This document shows, one piece after another, positions 1 to 11,500 of a stretch of DNA of 64,000 nucleotides. The DNA comes from Niebla homalea (taxonomy: Eukaryota; Ascomycota; Lecanoromycetes; Lecanorales; Ramalinaceae): NCBI GenBank assembly GCA_019925105.1, contig JAHGAU010000016.1, positions 806,001-870,000 of the forward strand. Reading direction: 5' to 3'. A program made the translations under genes and the position numbers. The notes under the pieces are model-generated. The model was not told where the DNA came from and made no database searches. It was given only the letters and a program-made list of their open reading frames with translations. Position 1 is the stretch's first letter. Each line of letters starts with the position of its first letter.

Positions 1-816
1 AATCGCGATCGTAAATGGGTAGACACATAGAAAAAAACAGCGTAGGATCTGGTACTGATATTGAGGACTTGACGTTTAAGCGCACTTGAGATCCGCCGGC
101 CCCAGCCGTTGCTAGCTGCCGCCTGCAAGTACGACGTAAAACTGGCGTAGAACTGGAAGGAAGCCCGCGCGAGGAGCCTAATCCTAGGTAGGGCGCAAGG
201 ACCCAAAGAGCCAAAGGGAAAGCCTAATGACTTAATGGGAGATCCCCAGGATTGTCGTCCCGAGATGTTGGGAATGTAGGTAATTATATATTGCCATACT
301 TGCGATGGCCTGGAATCCACATTAGACAAGCAGCGTGGAAAATGTTGGCAGGCTTGGAAGGATTGCACTCTATAGCTCAACAAATCCATTCTTTTTCAAT
401 CTCACTCTCTATTCTAAGAACGTTACATAGCAGACGTTATCAATTGTCACCGACAACTGCCCGTCTGGTGCACGTTAAAAGCAGAGTGCCATTTCGCAGA
501 GCTTCTTAGGGACCAGCATACTAGCTCAAGGTCTTTATTTTGTAAATCATGCTACGATGTATTCATGGAAATTGCTCCCGTCATGCTTTGTGATTTGAAA
601 AGTATGACCAACATATATGATATTTGTCTTGACCCAAACTTCCAATTCCCCCCCCTATCTTATCCAGCCCTATCAACCTCCCCCCATCGCTCCTCTTCCA
701 ACTTTCAAGCAATACCATAGTAGTGACCTTCTCCCACTTCTAAATCCCTACCAGAAACAACCCGTCCCACTACATTCTCCTCTGCACCACCACCACCACC
801 ACTACCACCGCCCACC
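1..816. other. Window start and GET5 upstream region
   Basis: I see no convincing gene here. One 85-codon open frame (252-509, +) has no recognisable features. From about 640 to 812 the + strand becomes strongly pyrimidine-rich and ends in a CAC/CCA trinucleotide run (about 785-812) just before the GET5 start codon. Pyrimidine-rich stretches before the start codon are common in filamentous-fungal promoters and leaders, so this is probably the GET5 promoter and 5' UTR. The open frame at 617-820 is a by-product of the low-complexity sequence, with Pro- and His-runs. Confidence 0.5.
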
Positions 817-1551
817 ATGACCGAACTCACCTTCACAAAATCCTACCTCTCAACCCTGGACTCGCGCCCCCTCAAACTCCAACCCGACTTCATCTCCCCC
901 CCGCAATCCCTCGAAATCACCCACCCCTTCACCCTGCCACGCATGCCAAACCCTATGCGCAAATCCCCCGCCCTCGCCCCCAACAACGACAACGACACCA
1001 ACACCCTCACCGCCGGCGCCGGCGCCACCGCCTCTGCACACCTCACCATCGCCCTCAAATCCTCGCGGAACCCGCCCCTGCACCTGCAGCTCACGGGTAT
1101 CGATCCGGCCACAACGACGATCCTGGACCTGAAGGACCGCGTCGTGGAGGAGCTGAGCGGGAAGATCGAGGCGAAGAAGGTGAAAGTGCTGTACGCCCGG
1201 AAACCGGTCAGCGACACCAAGACCGTGAGTGAGGCCGTCGTCGGCGCGGCGGCGCCCACGGGGGGCAATGAGGTCGAGTTTGGGGTCATGGTCATGGGCT
1301 GGAGTGGTGGGGTGCCGCCTAGAGATGCTGCTGCGGGGGCGGCGGCGGCGGCGGGCAGAACGGATACGGAGAAAGCGGAGGAGGTGGGAGGGGAGGGGAA
1401 GAGGGATGGTGAAACAGGGGTGGGGGTGTTGGAGGGGAAGGAGTTTTGGGTGGATTTGAGGGGGTTTTTGCAGCAGAGGTTGAAGGATGAGGGGGCGGCG
1501 GAGGAGGTGGTGGGGGTGTTTGAGGGGGCGTGGAGGGGAAGAGGGAGGTGA
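817..1551 (+). CDS. GET5: Get5/Mdy2-like ubiquitin-like protein of the GET pathway
   Basis: Single-exon frame of 244 residues; the start follows a pyrimidine-rich leader. The N-terminal third (FTKSYLSTLDSRP...) resembles the Get4-binding part of Get5. Residues about 75-155 form a ubiquitin-like fold candidate (LTIALKSS..., then DLKDRVVEEL and KVKVLYARKPVSDTKTVSE). A Gly/Ala/Glu linker follows, and the end (FWVDLRGFLQQRLKD...) matches the short helical C-terminal dimerisation domain of the Get5/Ubl4A family. In yeast, Get5 bridges Get4 and Sgt2 when tail-anchored membrane proteins are handed to Get3 in the cytosol; that role is inferred by family. The length is close to yeast Get5. Base composition is odd: the first half is C-rich and the second half has dense G-runs. 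It converges on the cofilin gene. Another ubiquitin-like scaffold is the main alternative. Confidence 0.75.
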   Translation: MTELTFTKSYLSTLDSRPLKLQPDFISPPQSLEITHPFTLPRMPNPMRKSPALAPNNDNDTNTLTAGAGATASAHLTIALKSSRNPPLHLQLTGIDPATTTILDLKDRVVEELSGKIEAKKVKVLYARKPVSDTKTVSEAVVGAAAPTGGNEVEFGVMVMGWSGGVPPRDAAAGAAAAAGRTDTEKAEEVGGEGKRDGETGVGVLEGKEFWVDLRGFLQQRLKDEGAAEEVVGVFEGAWRGRGR

Positions 1552-2053
1552 CGCTGAGGGGAGGAGTGGACAGTGAGGGCAGATGTCAGTGTAAGTTATT
1601 CTCATGAGCGGAGAGCGTGGCGGTCTCGTCATTTCGTGGGTTTCTGTATGGATATTGTGTGATGTTAGGTCGCTCGACTGGTGATCCAACAGTAAAATAC
1701 GAGACAACTCATGGCTGCGTAAAGAATCTCACTCATTGAAAGCACGAGAGGAGATTGGTGATTCGCCACTTTTAAGTGATGCAATCGAAAAGATTGATCG
1801 CATTTCTTCAGGCTTGGGCATGCTCACAATGAGCTCTACAGGCTCAAATGTTTCTCATTGCAATATGTCTATCATTCGGGTCATGCACAAGCCCTAAGCC
1901 CCCGCCCTGCCGTCCACACACTGTAGTCTCATGGGTATGTATTCAGCGATTTGACAAGGCCAAGCCAAAGCAACATCAGCGACAACGTGACCAGCCTGTT
2001 TCTTTCTCTTTCTTGCTCACAATTCAATCATTCCCAAGGAGCGAGCTCTGCGT

Positions 2054-2827
2054 TTAGCGCTTGCCCTTCTGCAAATCCTTCAGGATCGTGGCGTACTCAA
2101 TCTCGTCGTCTCGGTTTGCCTGCACTTCTGTTGCAAGTCCCGTGAGGGCGTTCTTGAGACTTTCCTTCGATGATGCGTAGGTCATTTTTGGCTAGTATAG
2201 GAGCATTAGCTAAGACCCACAAAGTGCCTTCGAGCCTCCACTTCACCGCTTTCCTCCCAAAATTCAGGAGCAGAATACGGCAATCTGTGGAACGGTACGC
2301 CCAAACTCACCATGACCAACGCCCCCTCGTCCGGGCTCCAGCTGATGAACACAATCTTGTTCCTGGTCCCTTCGCCGCCTTCTAGTTCATACTGGAAATC
2401 ATAGACCGCATACCTGGGCCCCTTCCCCTCTCTGCCCTTTGCCGAGGACTTAGCGTTGAGGAGTTTGGACTGAAATCCCTCCCAGTCCGGGTCTGAGGAG
2501 GTGTCCTCCACAACGATCTGCTTGTAATCGTCCGAGAGCTTGTAGATGATGTACTTGATCTTCTTGTTAAGCTTGAGGTCGTCGTAGGTGGTTATGCATT
2601 CGGGGGCGACAGAGACGCTGTTGGTAGTAGGGAAGGCTTAGTTCTCGGATGTTGAGGGTTAGGAAGTGGAGAGGGGCAAATTGGTAAAGGAAAGTGAAGT
2701 AAGAGGACTGGGAGGTTTGAGTTAAGCGTCGTGTGCTCTTACCCTGATTTACTCTGTCAAGCATACAAATCAGCATGTGAGACTTCTCAAGTCGAACGGT
2801 GGCAGTGTTAGAAGCTGTACATACCAT
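2054..2827 (-). CDS. COF1: Cofilin / actin-depolymerising factor, four exons
   Basis: Exons on the minus strand: 2825-2827 (the ATG alone), 2743-2753 (11 nt), 2311-2617 and 2054-2191, giving 152 residues. Donors read GTATGT, GTAAGA and GTGAGT and all acceptors end in AG; the frame is kept throughout. The protein starts MSKSGVSV and contains the ADF-homology core, including LKLNKKIKYIIYKLSDD, the strongly conserved SKGREGKGPRY-type segment (here SAKGREGKGPRYAVYDF), KIVFISWSPDEG and a C-terminal KMTYASSKESLKNAL helix. Cofilin severs and depolymerises ADP-actin filaments at cortical patches; 143-153 residues is normal for fungi. The first methionine stands alone in its exon, so ORF-based gene calling would miss the true start. 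It lies tail to tail with GET5. Confidence 0.93.
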
Positions 2828-3566
2828 GGCTGCGGTTGAAAATACAGCTGGATTCAATCCCAACGACTTCTTCCTCAAGAAGGTAGTATCTCTACCAGAG
2901 ACTTGGGTCTCTCAGAAAATCTAAATTAAAGTCAGCGAAGCCTATTTGCTTGCAGCCTGAAAAGTGAGGATTCTGAGGAGGCGGTGATGCTTGCGTGAGG
3001 TACTTCTTTGGCTAGGCAGCCACTACGTACTCTTGCACAGGTATATCGAGGGTTGGCTTGATCTTGAAGACCGTGAGGGTATATGGTTGTCTGCAAAGGT
3101 TTGTTGATTGGGTGTGCTTTTTATCGTTGCACAGCCGTTGAACGTTTTTGGTGGGGCTCCTGAAATTTGGCGCTAGCGCTCGCACTGTTACGTTCGTTCT
3201 GTCTGATATGGAGATGCGGGGCTGTGCAGTCTTATCGAGAGTGGCACTTCAAGGATGGAAGAACGATATATCTCCGTGTACGGTGTTTATACGACTGGCA
3301 CTTTTCATAGGAGCTCCAATGAAGTTGGCAAATTAGAAAGTTTGTACAGATATACTATGCTACATTCAAGTCGAATCCGCTTTTACAGTACCACGCCTCA
3401 AATGCATAAGTGGCGACACGGCCAGAGTGGAGTGAGGTGTGATGCAATAAGGGGTAAATCGAGAGTAGCGGGAGATGAGGTGATCGGTGCTGTGAAATGG
3501 AGTAGACGCAAAACTTCCAAAGACGCCAGGCTGAAGGACCAAGTAGCAACGCACTCAGACCATGTC
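2828..3566. other. Cofilin promoter and HSP60 3' flank
   Basis: No gene is supported. The right part should contain the HSP60 3' UTR and the left part the cofilin promoter and leader, both read on the minus strand. Short frames on both strands around 3150-3560 show no domain or consistent codon usage. Confidence 0.5.
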
Positions 3567-5504
3567 TTAGAACATGCCTCCACCACCCATGCCACCCATA
3601 CCACCCATGCCTCCTCCACCCATGCCACCAGGTGGCGCGCTCTTCTCTTCTGGAGCCTCGGTGACAGCCACCTCGGTCGTTCCGAGTAGCGAGGCGACCC
3701 CGCTAGCATCGACAAGGGCAGTCCGGACCACCTTGAGAGGATCGACGATCCCAGATGAGATCATGTCAACGTATTCACCCTTCTGGCTGTCGAAACCCTT
3801 GTTGAAGTCTGACCCATATTCGTCCATGAGCTTGCCAACAACGACGCTACCCTCAGTGCCAGCGTTCTCGACAATTGTCCGTCCGGGTCTCGTGATAGCA
3901 TTCTTGACAATCGTAATGCCCAGTTGCTGATCGAAGTTGGCAGACTTGACACCGCCCAGCGAGTTGGCTGCAGCTTTCAAGAGGGCTGTCCCACCGCCCG
4001 GCAAGATACCCTCTTCGACGGCCGCTCGGGTAGCGTTGAGCGCATCAACTACCCGGTCTTTCTTCTCGCCCACCTCAATCTCTGAGGCGCCACCAACTTT
4101 GATGACTGCCACACCCCCGGACAGCTTCGCCAAACGTTCTTGCAGCTTTTCCTTTTCATAGTCTGAGGTGGAGGGATCGCTCATGACACCCCTAATCTGT
4201 TCGCATCGTTGAGCGATCGAATCTTTGCTGCCTTCGCCGTTGAGTATGATGGTGTCCTCTTTCGTGATTGTGATTGAGCCTGTGGAGCCAAGCATGTCTG
4301 GGGTAGCCTTTTCGAGCTTGATGTCAAGCTCATCAGTGAACACGGTACCATTTGTGAGAATACCAAGATCACCAAGGATGGATTTGCGATTGTCACCAAA
4401 GCCTGGAGCCTTCACAGCAGCGACTTGGAGCTGGCCTCGAAGCTTGTTAAGGATGCAGACAGCCAAAGCTTCGCCATCAATATCTTCTGCAATGATGACT
4501 AGCGGCCGACGTTGTTGGGTCGATGCTTCGAGCGCCGGGATGATGTCTTGAACGGCAGAGATCTTCTTCTCGGAAAGCAGTACTAGAGGTTTCTCAAATT
4601 CCACCTTTTGAGATTTCGTATCCGTGATAAAATAAGCAGAGGTGAAGCCCCTGTCGAACCGCATACCCTCGGTGACCTCAAGTTCGTCCTCGATAGTCTT
4701 ACCCTCTTTTACTGTTATCACGCCTTCTTTGCCGACCTTCTCCATAGCGTTCGAAATCAGCTTGCCGACGTGAGTGTCTCCGTTTGCGCTAATAGTGGCG
4801 ACTTGGGCAATTTCAGCACCCGTAGTGATATCGCGCTTATTCTGCTGTAAATACTGAACTACCGCATCAACGGCGGCTTGGGTCCCTCTCCGCAAATCCA
4901 TGGGGTTACAGCCTGCGGCGACGTTTTTCACAGTCTCCGAGAAGATGGCTCTTGCAAGAACGGTAGCTGTGGTTGTGCCATCGCCAGCAACCTCATTGGT
5001 CTTGGAAGCGACATCCTGCAGTAAACGGGCACCGAGATTTTCAAACTTGTCTTGAAGAGAGATGGCTTTGGCGACAGTGACCCCATCTAGAGTGAAAGTC
5101 AGCATCTACTCTGCGAACAAAAGGCTACATCCTTACCCTTCGTAATCTTGGGGGAGCCATAGCTTGATTCTATTAGGACATTCCTGCCCTTCGGTCCTAG
5201 GGTGGTTGCGACGGCTTTTGACAATGTTTCGACACCTTTCAGCAGCGAGGTTCGAGCTTCGTTGCTGAATTTGAGATCCTATATCCTTCACGTCAGCCAA
5301 TACAGTGATGTTTGGAATCACTGAGCTCGAAGCTTGACTCATGTGTAGAAGAATAAAGATCGATTGACAAACCTTGTGGGCGTATCTCTGCTGCTGAAAC
5401 CCAGTAGCGGAAGCTGCCCCCAGTCTAGATCTTGATAGTGAGCCCGCTCTCGAGGCTGAAGAGAGCATCGAGGCTCGCGCCGTGGAGGATAGAGCTCGCT
5501 GCAT
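3567..5504 (-). CDS. HSP60: Mitochondrial chaperonin HSP60, three exons
   Basis: Exons on the minus strand: 5373-5504, 5137-5278 and 3567-5086, giving 597 residues. Introns start GTTTGT and GTAAGG and end ATATAG and TCTAG; frames join without shift. Residues 1 to about 40 are a Ser/Arg/Ala-rich mitochondrial presequence ending at QQRYAHK. The chaperonin body follows: [38 protein letters not shown] (ATP binding), a [13 protein letters not shown] segment, [17 protein letters not shown] and [13 protein letters not shown] motifs (here [12 protein letters not shown]), and the Gly-Gly-Met-rich tail typical of group I chaperonins. It forms the tetradecameric folding chamber in the mitochondrial matrix with HSP10. 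Divergent transcription from NOP2 leaves a 279-bp shared promoter. Intact, with all expected motifs. Confidence 0.97.
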
Positions 5505-5783
5505 GATGTTTGTATTTGTAAGAAAGGTACACCAAGAAGAGAATTTCTTGAGAGAGAGGGAGACAAGATACAGAAACCGATCGAAATGAGCAAAAACTTT
5601 TTCTTCGATTTAGAGAGACCAACGAAGTTAGCTTCGGCTAAGACTTTCCCCGAAAGCTCGCCCACTAAGATAAGATAACGCAATTTTGAAAGTTGAAACT
5701 TCCAAAATCGTGCGTTTTTGCGCTGGAGTAGCTTCCCCCAAAATTTGATATAAAATCCGCAAGCCCGGAAAGTCCCTGGCAAG
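5505..5783. promoter_or_regulatory. Shared divergent promoter of HSP60 and NOP2
   Basis: The two start codons are 279 bp apart and point away from each other. At 5695-5702 there is GAA-AC-TTC, the inverted core of a heat-shock element, directly preceded by a partial GAAAGTT arm. This is what a stress-induced HSP60 promoter would be expected to carry, but a single core in 279 bp can occur by chance. No clear TATA box was seen. Confidence 0.45.
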
Positions 5784-7847
5784 ATGGGTGTAGGTCGTCG
5801 CATGAAGAAACAAGGCCCACCACCTTCATTCGATGAGCTACAGAGATCCGCTTCAAAAAAGTCAAAAGTCAGCATCGAGGACAATGTGCGAGGTAAGAAA
5901 CGGAAAGCTTCTGGCGAGATCAAGGAGAACGAGTTCACTCAGAAAAGAAACGCGAACGATATTGGTAGAAAGCAGACTACCAAACAACACGCAAAGAGCG
6001 ATCTTGCAAATGAGAAGCCGCTGGAAGCTGCCAATGGCCAGAAACCCAAATCAGAGAACTTGGATGTCCAGTTTGCCAGGACCGAAGGAGGCGAGGACGA
6101 CGGTAGCTCCGACTTGAGCGAGCGGGAGGATGGCGTAATGGAGGGTCTATCGAGTGGTGGAAGCGACCTGGATATAGAGGCGCTTATCAACTCCGACGAG
6201 CTCCCAGAGGATAACGAGGAAGGTGATGTTAATGCCGATGACTCCCATTCGTCGGGATTCGACTCGGATGCTCAAGGAGGCAATGGCATGTTCTCAGACG
6301 ATGAGGCTTCGGATGCAGAAGAACGGTTGACTGCTGCCAACATTGAAGGTCTAGCAAAGAAATTAGATCAAAAGCAGGCAGAAGAGATGGAACAAGCGCA
6401 ATTGGAACTTGAAGAAGCAGCGCTACAGACAAACATTGACGGCGATCAGCAGAGGATATTGGAGGATGGCTCTGACGGAGAAGGCGGACCAATGGCAAGA
6501 CTTGCGCCCGATTTGCAACTTCTTCGTTCGAGAATCACTGACGTAGTCCGGGTGCTTGACGATTTCGCCAAGCTTGGAGAGCCCAATCGCTCGCGAGCGG
6601 AGTATACAGCGCAGTTGTTGAAGGACATTTGTCTGTACTATGGCTACTCATCCTATCTTGCGGATAAGCTTTTCAGGCTCTTCACTCCTCGTGAAGCCTT
6701 TGCGTTCTTCGAGGCAAATGAAACAGCGCGCCCGGTTGTCATTCGTACGAATACCCTCAAGAGCCATCGCAGAGAACTAGCCCAAGCATTAATCAACCGG
6801 GGCGTCACCCTTGAGCCTGTGGGCAAGTGGTCGAAAGTCGGCTTGCAAATATTCGAAAGCCAAGTTCCGTTGGGAGCGACGCCTGAGTACTTGGCTGGCC
6901 ACTACATTCTCCAAGCAGCTTCATCCTTTTTGCCAGTCATGGCTCTCGCACCTCAGGAGAACGAGCGTGTTCTAGATATGGCTGCCGCACCAGGCGGCAA
7001 AACGACTTACATTGCCGCGCTCATGAAAAACACTGGCAGCATCTTCGCCAACGACAGCAACAAAAGTCGGGCGAAGGGGCTGATCGGTAACATTCACCGA
7101 CTTGGCGCGAGGAACACCATCGTGTGCAACTATGATGCCAAAGAGTTCCCACATGTCATTGGTGGCTTCGATCGCGTGCTGCTTGATGCGCCATGCTCGG
7201 GGACTGGAGTCATTGCAAAGGACGCCAGTGTGAAAACGAACAAGACCGAGAAGGATTTCATGCAATTGCCCCACCTGCAAAAACAGCTTCTACTGGCGGC
7301 CATAGACTCAACACATCACGCAAGTAAGACCGGTGGCTATATCGTCTACTCAACCTGCAGCGTGACTGTGGAAGAAAACGAGCAGGTAGTCCAATATGCC
7401 CTCTCGAAGCGACCGAATGTCAAGCTGGTAGAGACTGGATTGACCTTTGGCGTGGATGGCTTTGTGAGCTATGAAGGCAGGAGATTCGATCCTCGAATGA
7501 AGACGACCAAACGATACTATCCGCACAAGTACAACGTGGACGGCTTTTTTGTCAGTAAATTCAAGAAGATCGGGCCGAGTCCCACAGCTGCGAATGGTGC
7601 AAAGAACTCAACGGAAACAAATGGCACGTCCAAAGTGGAGAAGGAAAATCTGCCTTTAGGGGGCGATAAAGCGCCGATCTTAGAGTCTAGCACAGAGGGA
7701 ACCGATGGAGACGCATTTGGCGGGTGGGATGAAGAGGAGGATAAGGCATATGTTGAGCGGGCACAGCGGAGGAACATGAAGAAGAAGGGGGTTGATCCGA
7801 AGGGGCTGGCAAATCGAAAGGGTAGCAGTTTGACGAAACGCACATGA
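5784..7847 (+). CDS. NOP2: Nop2 25S rRNA cytosine-C5 methyltransferase
   Basis: Single exon, 687 residues, starting MGVGRRMKKQGPPPSFDE as in other fungal Nop2 proteins. Residues about 20-230 are a charged, Lys- and Asp/Glu-rich nucleolar-type extension. Then comes the RNA m5C methyltransferase core of the NOL1/NOP2/Sun family: VLDMAAAPGGKTT (SAM-binding motif I, about residue 396), LLDAPCSGTGVI (motif IV with its Cys, about 470) and YSTCSVTVEENE (motif VI with the catalytic Cys, about 524). The C-terminal tail after about residue 590 is low complexity and basic at the end. The family methylates one cytosine in domain V of 25S rRNA and is needed for 60S assembly. Longer than the yeast protein through the N- and C-terminal extensions. 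Divergent from HSP60. Confidence 0.96.
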   Translation: MGVGRRMKKQGPPPSFDELQRSASKKSKVSIEDNVRGKKRKASGEIKENEFTQKRNANDIGRKQTTKQHAKSDLANEKPLEAANGQKPKSENLDVQFARTEGGEDDGSSDLSEREDGVMEGLSSGGSDLDIEALINSDELPEDNEEGDVNADDSHSSGFDSDAQGGNGMFSDDEASDAEERLTAANIEGLAKKLDQKQAEEMEQAQLELEEAALQTNIDGDQQRILEDGSDGEGGPMARLAPDLQLLRSRITDVVRVLDDFAKLGEPNRSRAEYTAQLLKDICLYYGYSSYLADKLFRLFTPREAFAFFEANETARPVVIRTNTLKSHRRELAQALINRGVTLEPVGKWSKVGLQIFESQVPLGATPEYLAGHYILQAASSFLPVMALAPQENERVLDMAAAPGGKTTYIAALMKNTGSIFANDSNKSRAKGLIGNIHRLGARNTIVCNYDAKEFPHVIGGFDRVLLDAPCSGTGVIAKDASVKTNKTEKDFMQLPHLQKQLLLAAIDSTHHASKTGGYIVYSTCSVTVEENEQVVQYALSKRPNVKLVETGLTFGVDGFVSYEGRRFDPRMKTTKRYYPHKYNVDGFFVSKFKKIGPSPTAANGAKNSTETNGTSKVEKENLPLGGDKAPILESSTEGTDGDAFGGWDEEEDKAYVERAQRRNMKKKGVDPKGLANRKGSSLTKRT

Positions 7848-8519
7848 GATTCGAAGTAGACATACATAGATACCCAAGTCATTTTGTAAATGTCATTGCC
7901 GTCTTTGTGAAGACCTCTTGATCCTCAACAAGCTCGTACCTTCTCCATGGCAGAGTTTCGAGTACTTTGACTCAACGTGCAAGCGCCACCTTCTAAGCGG
8001 CTGTAGGGGCCATAAGGCTGTTGGCGAGTGCCAAGATCAGCCCGGGCCCCCCTGTCATACCCCAATCGCCCCACCTAAACGGCGGCCATTGGTTTTTCCC
8101 ACCACTCCCCGCGTCCGCTAAAGATCCCTGCATTATTGGCTCCCGGAGGCTGCCTACGAGCCTATGCCCCAATAGCAACGATGACAGCTGAGGTGGTGTG
8201 CACTAGAGCTAGAGGAGCAAGCTTCTGGGAGCAGAAGAAAAACATGATTCATCCTTGAAGGCTGCAGCCTCGTCTTACATACAACCCAACCTTGCCGAAT
8301 AAGCCTGACTAATCCTTTCTTCCACACCTCCACCTTCACCTCCGACTGGGCTGAATCGGGGAAAGCGAGATCCATGAGGGCCGCCTCAAGACCTGAGCAG
8401 CTTCTTCCTGTGTTCACCTTGTCCTCCCACAGTGTTCTCCACGCGTCCTGCACCCTGCATTCACCACACCTTCACACCTTGCCCTGAATCATCAACCCTC
8501 TCTCCTTCTTTACCTCAAC
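7848..8519. other. NOP2 3' flank and promoter of the MATH/USP-like gene
   Basis: No gene is supported. The last 70 bases before 8520 are pyrimidine-rich with CCTTCAC-type runs and a good CAACATGG start context, as expected for a fungal leader. Confidence 0.5.
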
Positions 8520-11500
8520 ATGGACGCAGCATCACAGCCCAACTCGGAAGCTCCTCTCTCAGCCGACGAGCCTCCGCTCTCTAGCCGCACGCAATCACCT
8601 CAACGCCGACAAGGCTCTCATCGATCGAGTCCGGCTCCCATCATACCTGCCATACCTCGCATACCCTTCTCACAGTATCCTCGTACACCTCCGCCGCCCG
8701 CATCGAGCATGAATGCTACACCGGCACCAGAGGCCGCACCAGAGGCCGCACCAGAGGCCGCACCAGATGCCGCACCAGACGCCGCACCAGACGCCGCACC
8801 AGGTGGTGCTCCACAAGAGGCTACAGCCACGCAGCCTGCTGCACCGACATCGGGTGGGCAGGACCATGATAGAATGGAGACGGACGAAGAGCCGAGCTCC
8901 AGCTCGGGCACACACACCCCAACACATTCAGACGCGGCCAATGATTCTGGCCAGCCTGCACCAGTTGCAGAACCGGAGGCCATGGACACAAGCCCCGATC
9001 AGCCGGCTGTGCCAGTTCAAGCAGGGGGAGCTCAGACCCTCAACGCGAATGCAATCCGTATCGACATGTCTGCAATGATAGGGGTGACTCCCACAGGCCT
9101 AGCTACCATCGTCGGGAACCCGAGCCTTCAGTTCAATCTTAATGGAGAGGATCTGCCGCCTTTCCGCTTCTCGACGACAGATCCGAACGGTAATCCAGTC
9201 CAGCAGGCCATTGGCACCCAGCAGCCCGTACCTCCTCCACCTCAGCGGGACGACTCGACGAATGTGGGAACCCGACGGGAGCGTCGTGAGCGAGAGCGGG
9301 ACCATCGTAATGAGGATGAGAACATGGACGGTGAAAGCGAGGATTCCTGTAGTGAAGAGGAGAATCCGTACTGGGCCAGCTTCAAAGAAGATACCTCGAG
9401 TCCAGACGAGGCTCAATTGAAGGCCATTGAAGAAGAGGAAAAGGACAAGCCCACAGCTTTGAGTCATGACCATTGGTCGAAATTGACCGGAGAAGTCCTT
9501 GATGATCCTGAGTACGTTCCTGCTGATAAGGGTATGATCGCTTGGACTGTTACTGGTGTTCACGGAACCCCCGAGAAACCAAACAGGGAGAGAATGATGA
9601 GGTCGCCCTCGAAGAAGATCGGCGATATGTACTGGAGCATCAAGTTCTATCCGAGGGGAAACAATGATAGTGACAATGCCAGCGTATATGTCGAATGCTC
9701 ACCCACGCGTTATGAGGACGACGAATCCAGCGAGGTCGTTAGAGGGGAAACACCAGACCCCATCGATGATGGAATATCCATGACACGGTCAGAGGTGCCA
9801 CCCAGTTCGGCGGCTGATGAGCCCACTCAAGACACGCCAGCGGGCACATTCATTCCGAGCCGGGCGTCTTCGCGCGGCGAGCCACTGCCGCCGAGAGTGC
9901 CTTCGGAGGGAATCGTCACCAACAGCGCGTCGAACAGCGCTGCACCCTTAGAAGCACCTACCAATACACAATCGACCGGCCCCGCAACAAGTCAAGAGAC
10001 CACAAGGAATCCAGAGGTATCAGCAGCCGAGCCTCTTGCATCGTCACAAACGCTCCCAGGACAGCCCGCTATCGAGATTGAACAGCTCGCTGCCGAGACT
10101 GAACAGCCTGCTGCCGAGATCGAAGAACCGTGGCGTGTAGCTGCTCAAGTCTGCTGTGTCATGTACAATCCGGACGAACCTCGCGTGTACAAGGAGCAGA
10201 AGAGCTGTCATCGTTATACAAACGATAGTTCTGACTGGGGGTGGACAAGGTTCGAAGGGCCGTGGGATCATCTTCACGAGCGGAAGCCGAAGCAGCGACA
10301 AGCCCTTCTCCGGAACGACACCCTTGCATTCTCTGTGTACATTAATACGGTCGAGGACGACACGAACGCTCTTTGGTGGCACCCTCCCAAGGAGAAGCCT
10401 GTCTGGGATAGCCTCCAAATGACCGGTGTTCCTGCTTTCAAGTCTGCCCAGCCCGACCAAGCTGGGGCTTTGATCGCTGCTCTATCAACTTGGTTCCATT
10501 TGACTCCATTCCTGAGACTAGTGACAGAGACATTTATCCCTGACGGGTACAGTGAGCCTGACGGGCCACGACCGAGACCCATGTTCGAGGAGCTTCGAAG
10601 TATAGTCCTTGATCCACCCGAAAACGTTCTGGACAACAGAGAATTGGACCTGACTGTTATTGCGGGTATGATGGATGGCCACAGCCGAGACGGGATCAAG
10701 AAGATGGATGTAATTGCCTTGTGGGAGCACCTGAGGCGTATCTTGACTTATGAGCTTTCAAATCAGGACACTGTGAGGCAGGCTTGCTGGGCCGGCCTTT
10801 CCCCTCTCAATGAGCTGCTTGTTTTGAAACAGCCGGATCCCTTCCAACTTGACAAGCAGTCGCAAGTGTATCGGCCGGATATGAGAGAGGAATTTGTTCG
10901 TTATGAAGCGGACTATGAACCAAGAAGCGTTCAGGAGACGGTCGATTCCGCATCCCAAAATCCTGAGCGAGTTTTCAGGGCCTGGGAGACCTTTCCAGGT
11001 CAGATGCCGAACGAGAAACTCAATCCTGCAATCATCCAGATCGAGCTGCATCGTCAGCATTTTGACCAAAAGAACCGTAAGTGGATGAAGCTTGGCCACA
11101 AGATTGCTCTGAATGAGACCCTGGTGTTCAATATGTCGATGTATACCTTGTGTGGTATGATTGTCCATTCAGGTTCTCTTGGGTCCCAAGAGTATTTTTC
11201 AGTTGTGCGACCTCGTGGCTGCGGTACGCGGTGGTTCAAGTACTCCGGAGAAAACAGCTCCAAGAGGGTAGCGATCCTGACCGATAAGCAAGCTGTTGAT
11301 GCCCATGAAGGAAGTGGCGATCCAATACTAGAAAAGAAGGATGCCAATGGTAAAATTGAAAATGCTGCGGTGGCATACATCGTAACCTATGTCCTGTGTG
11401 ATGAAGTGCAAACTGAACTACAGTGTCCGCTTTATAGATTTGCCGGTCCTCATGACAGATTCGGCACCCGGGCAAGCGGAGTTGCCGGCTCTGCACCGAA

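Noticed and set aside
617..820. 67-codon + frame ending in a His run before GET5
   Set aside because: Pro/His composition derives from the pyrimidine-rich leader and CAC microsatellite; it overlaps the GET5 start.
843..1707. Long minus-strand open frames opposite GET5
   Set aside because: They are antisense shadows of a GC-rich coding region; only the + strand product shows ubiquitin-like and dimerisation motifs.
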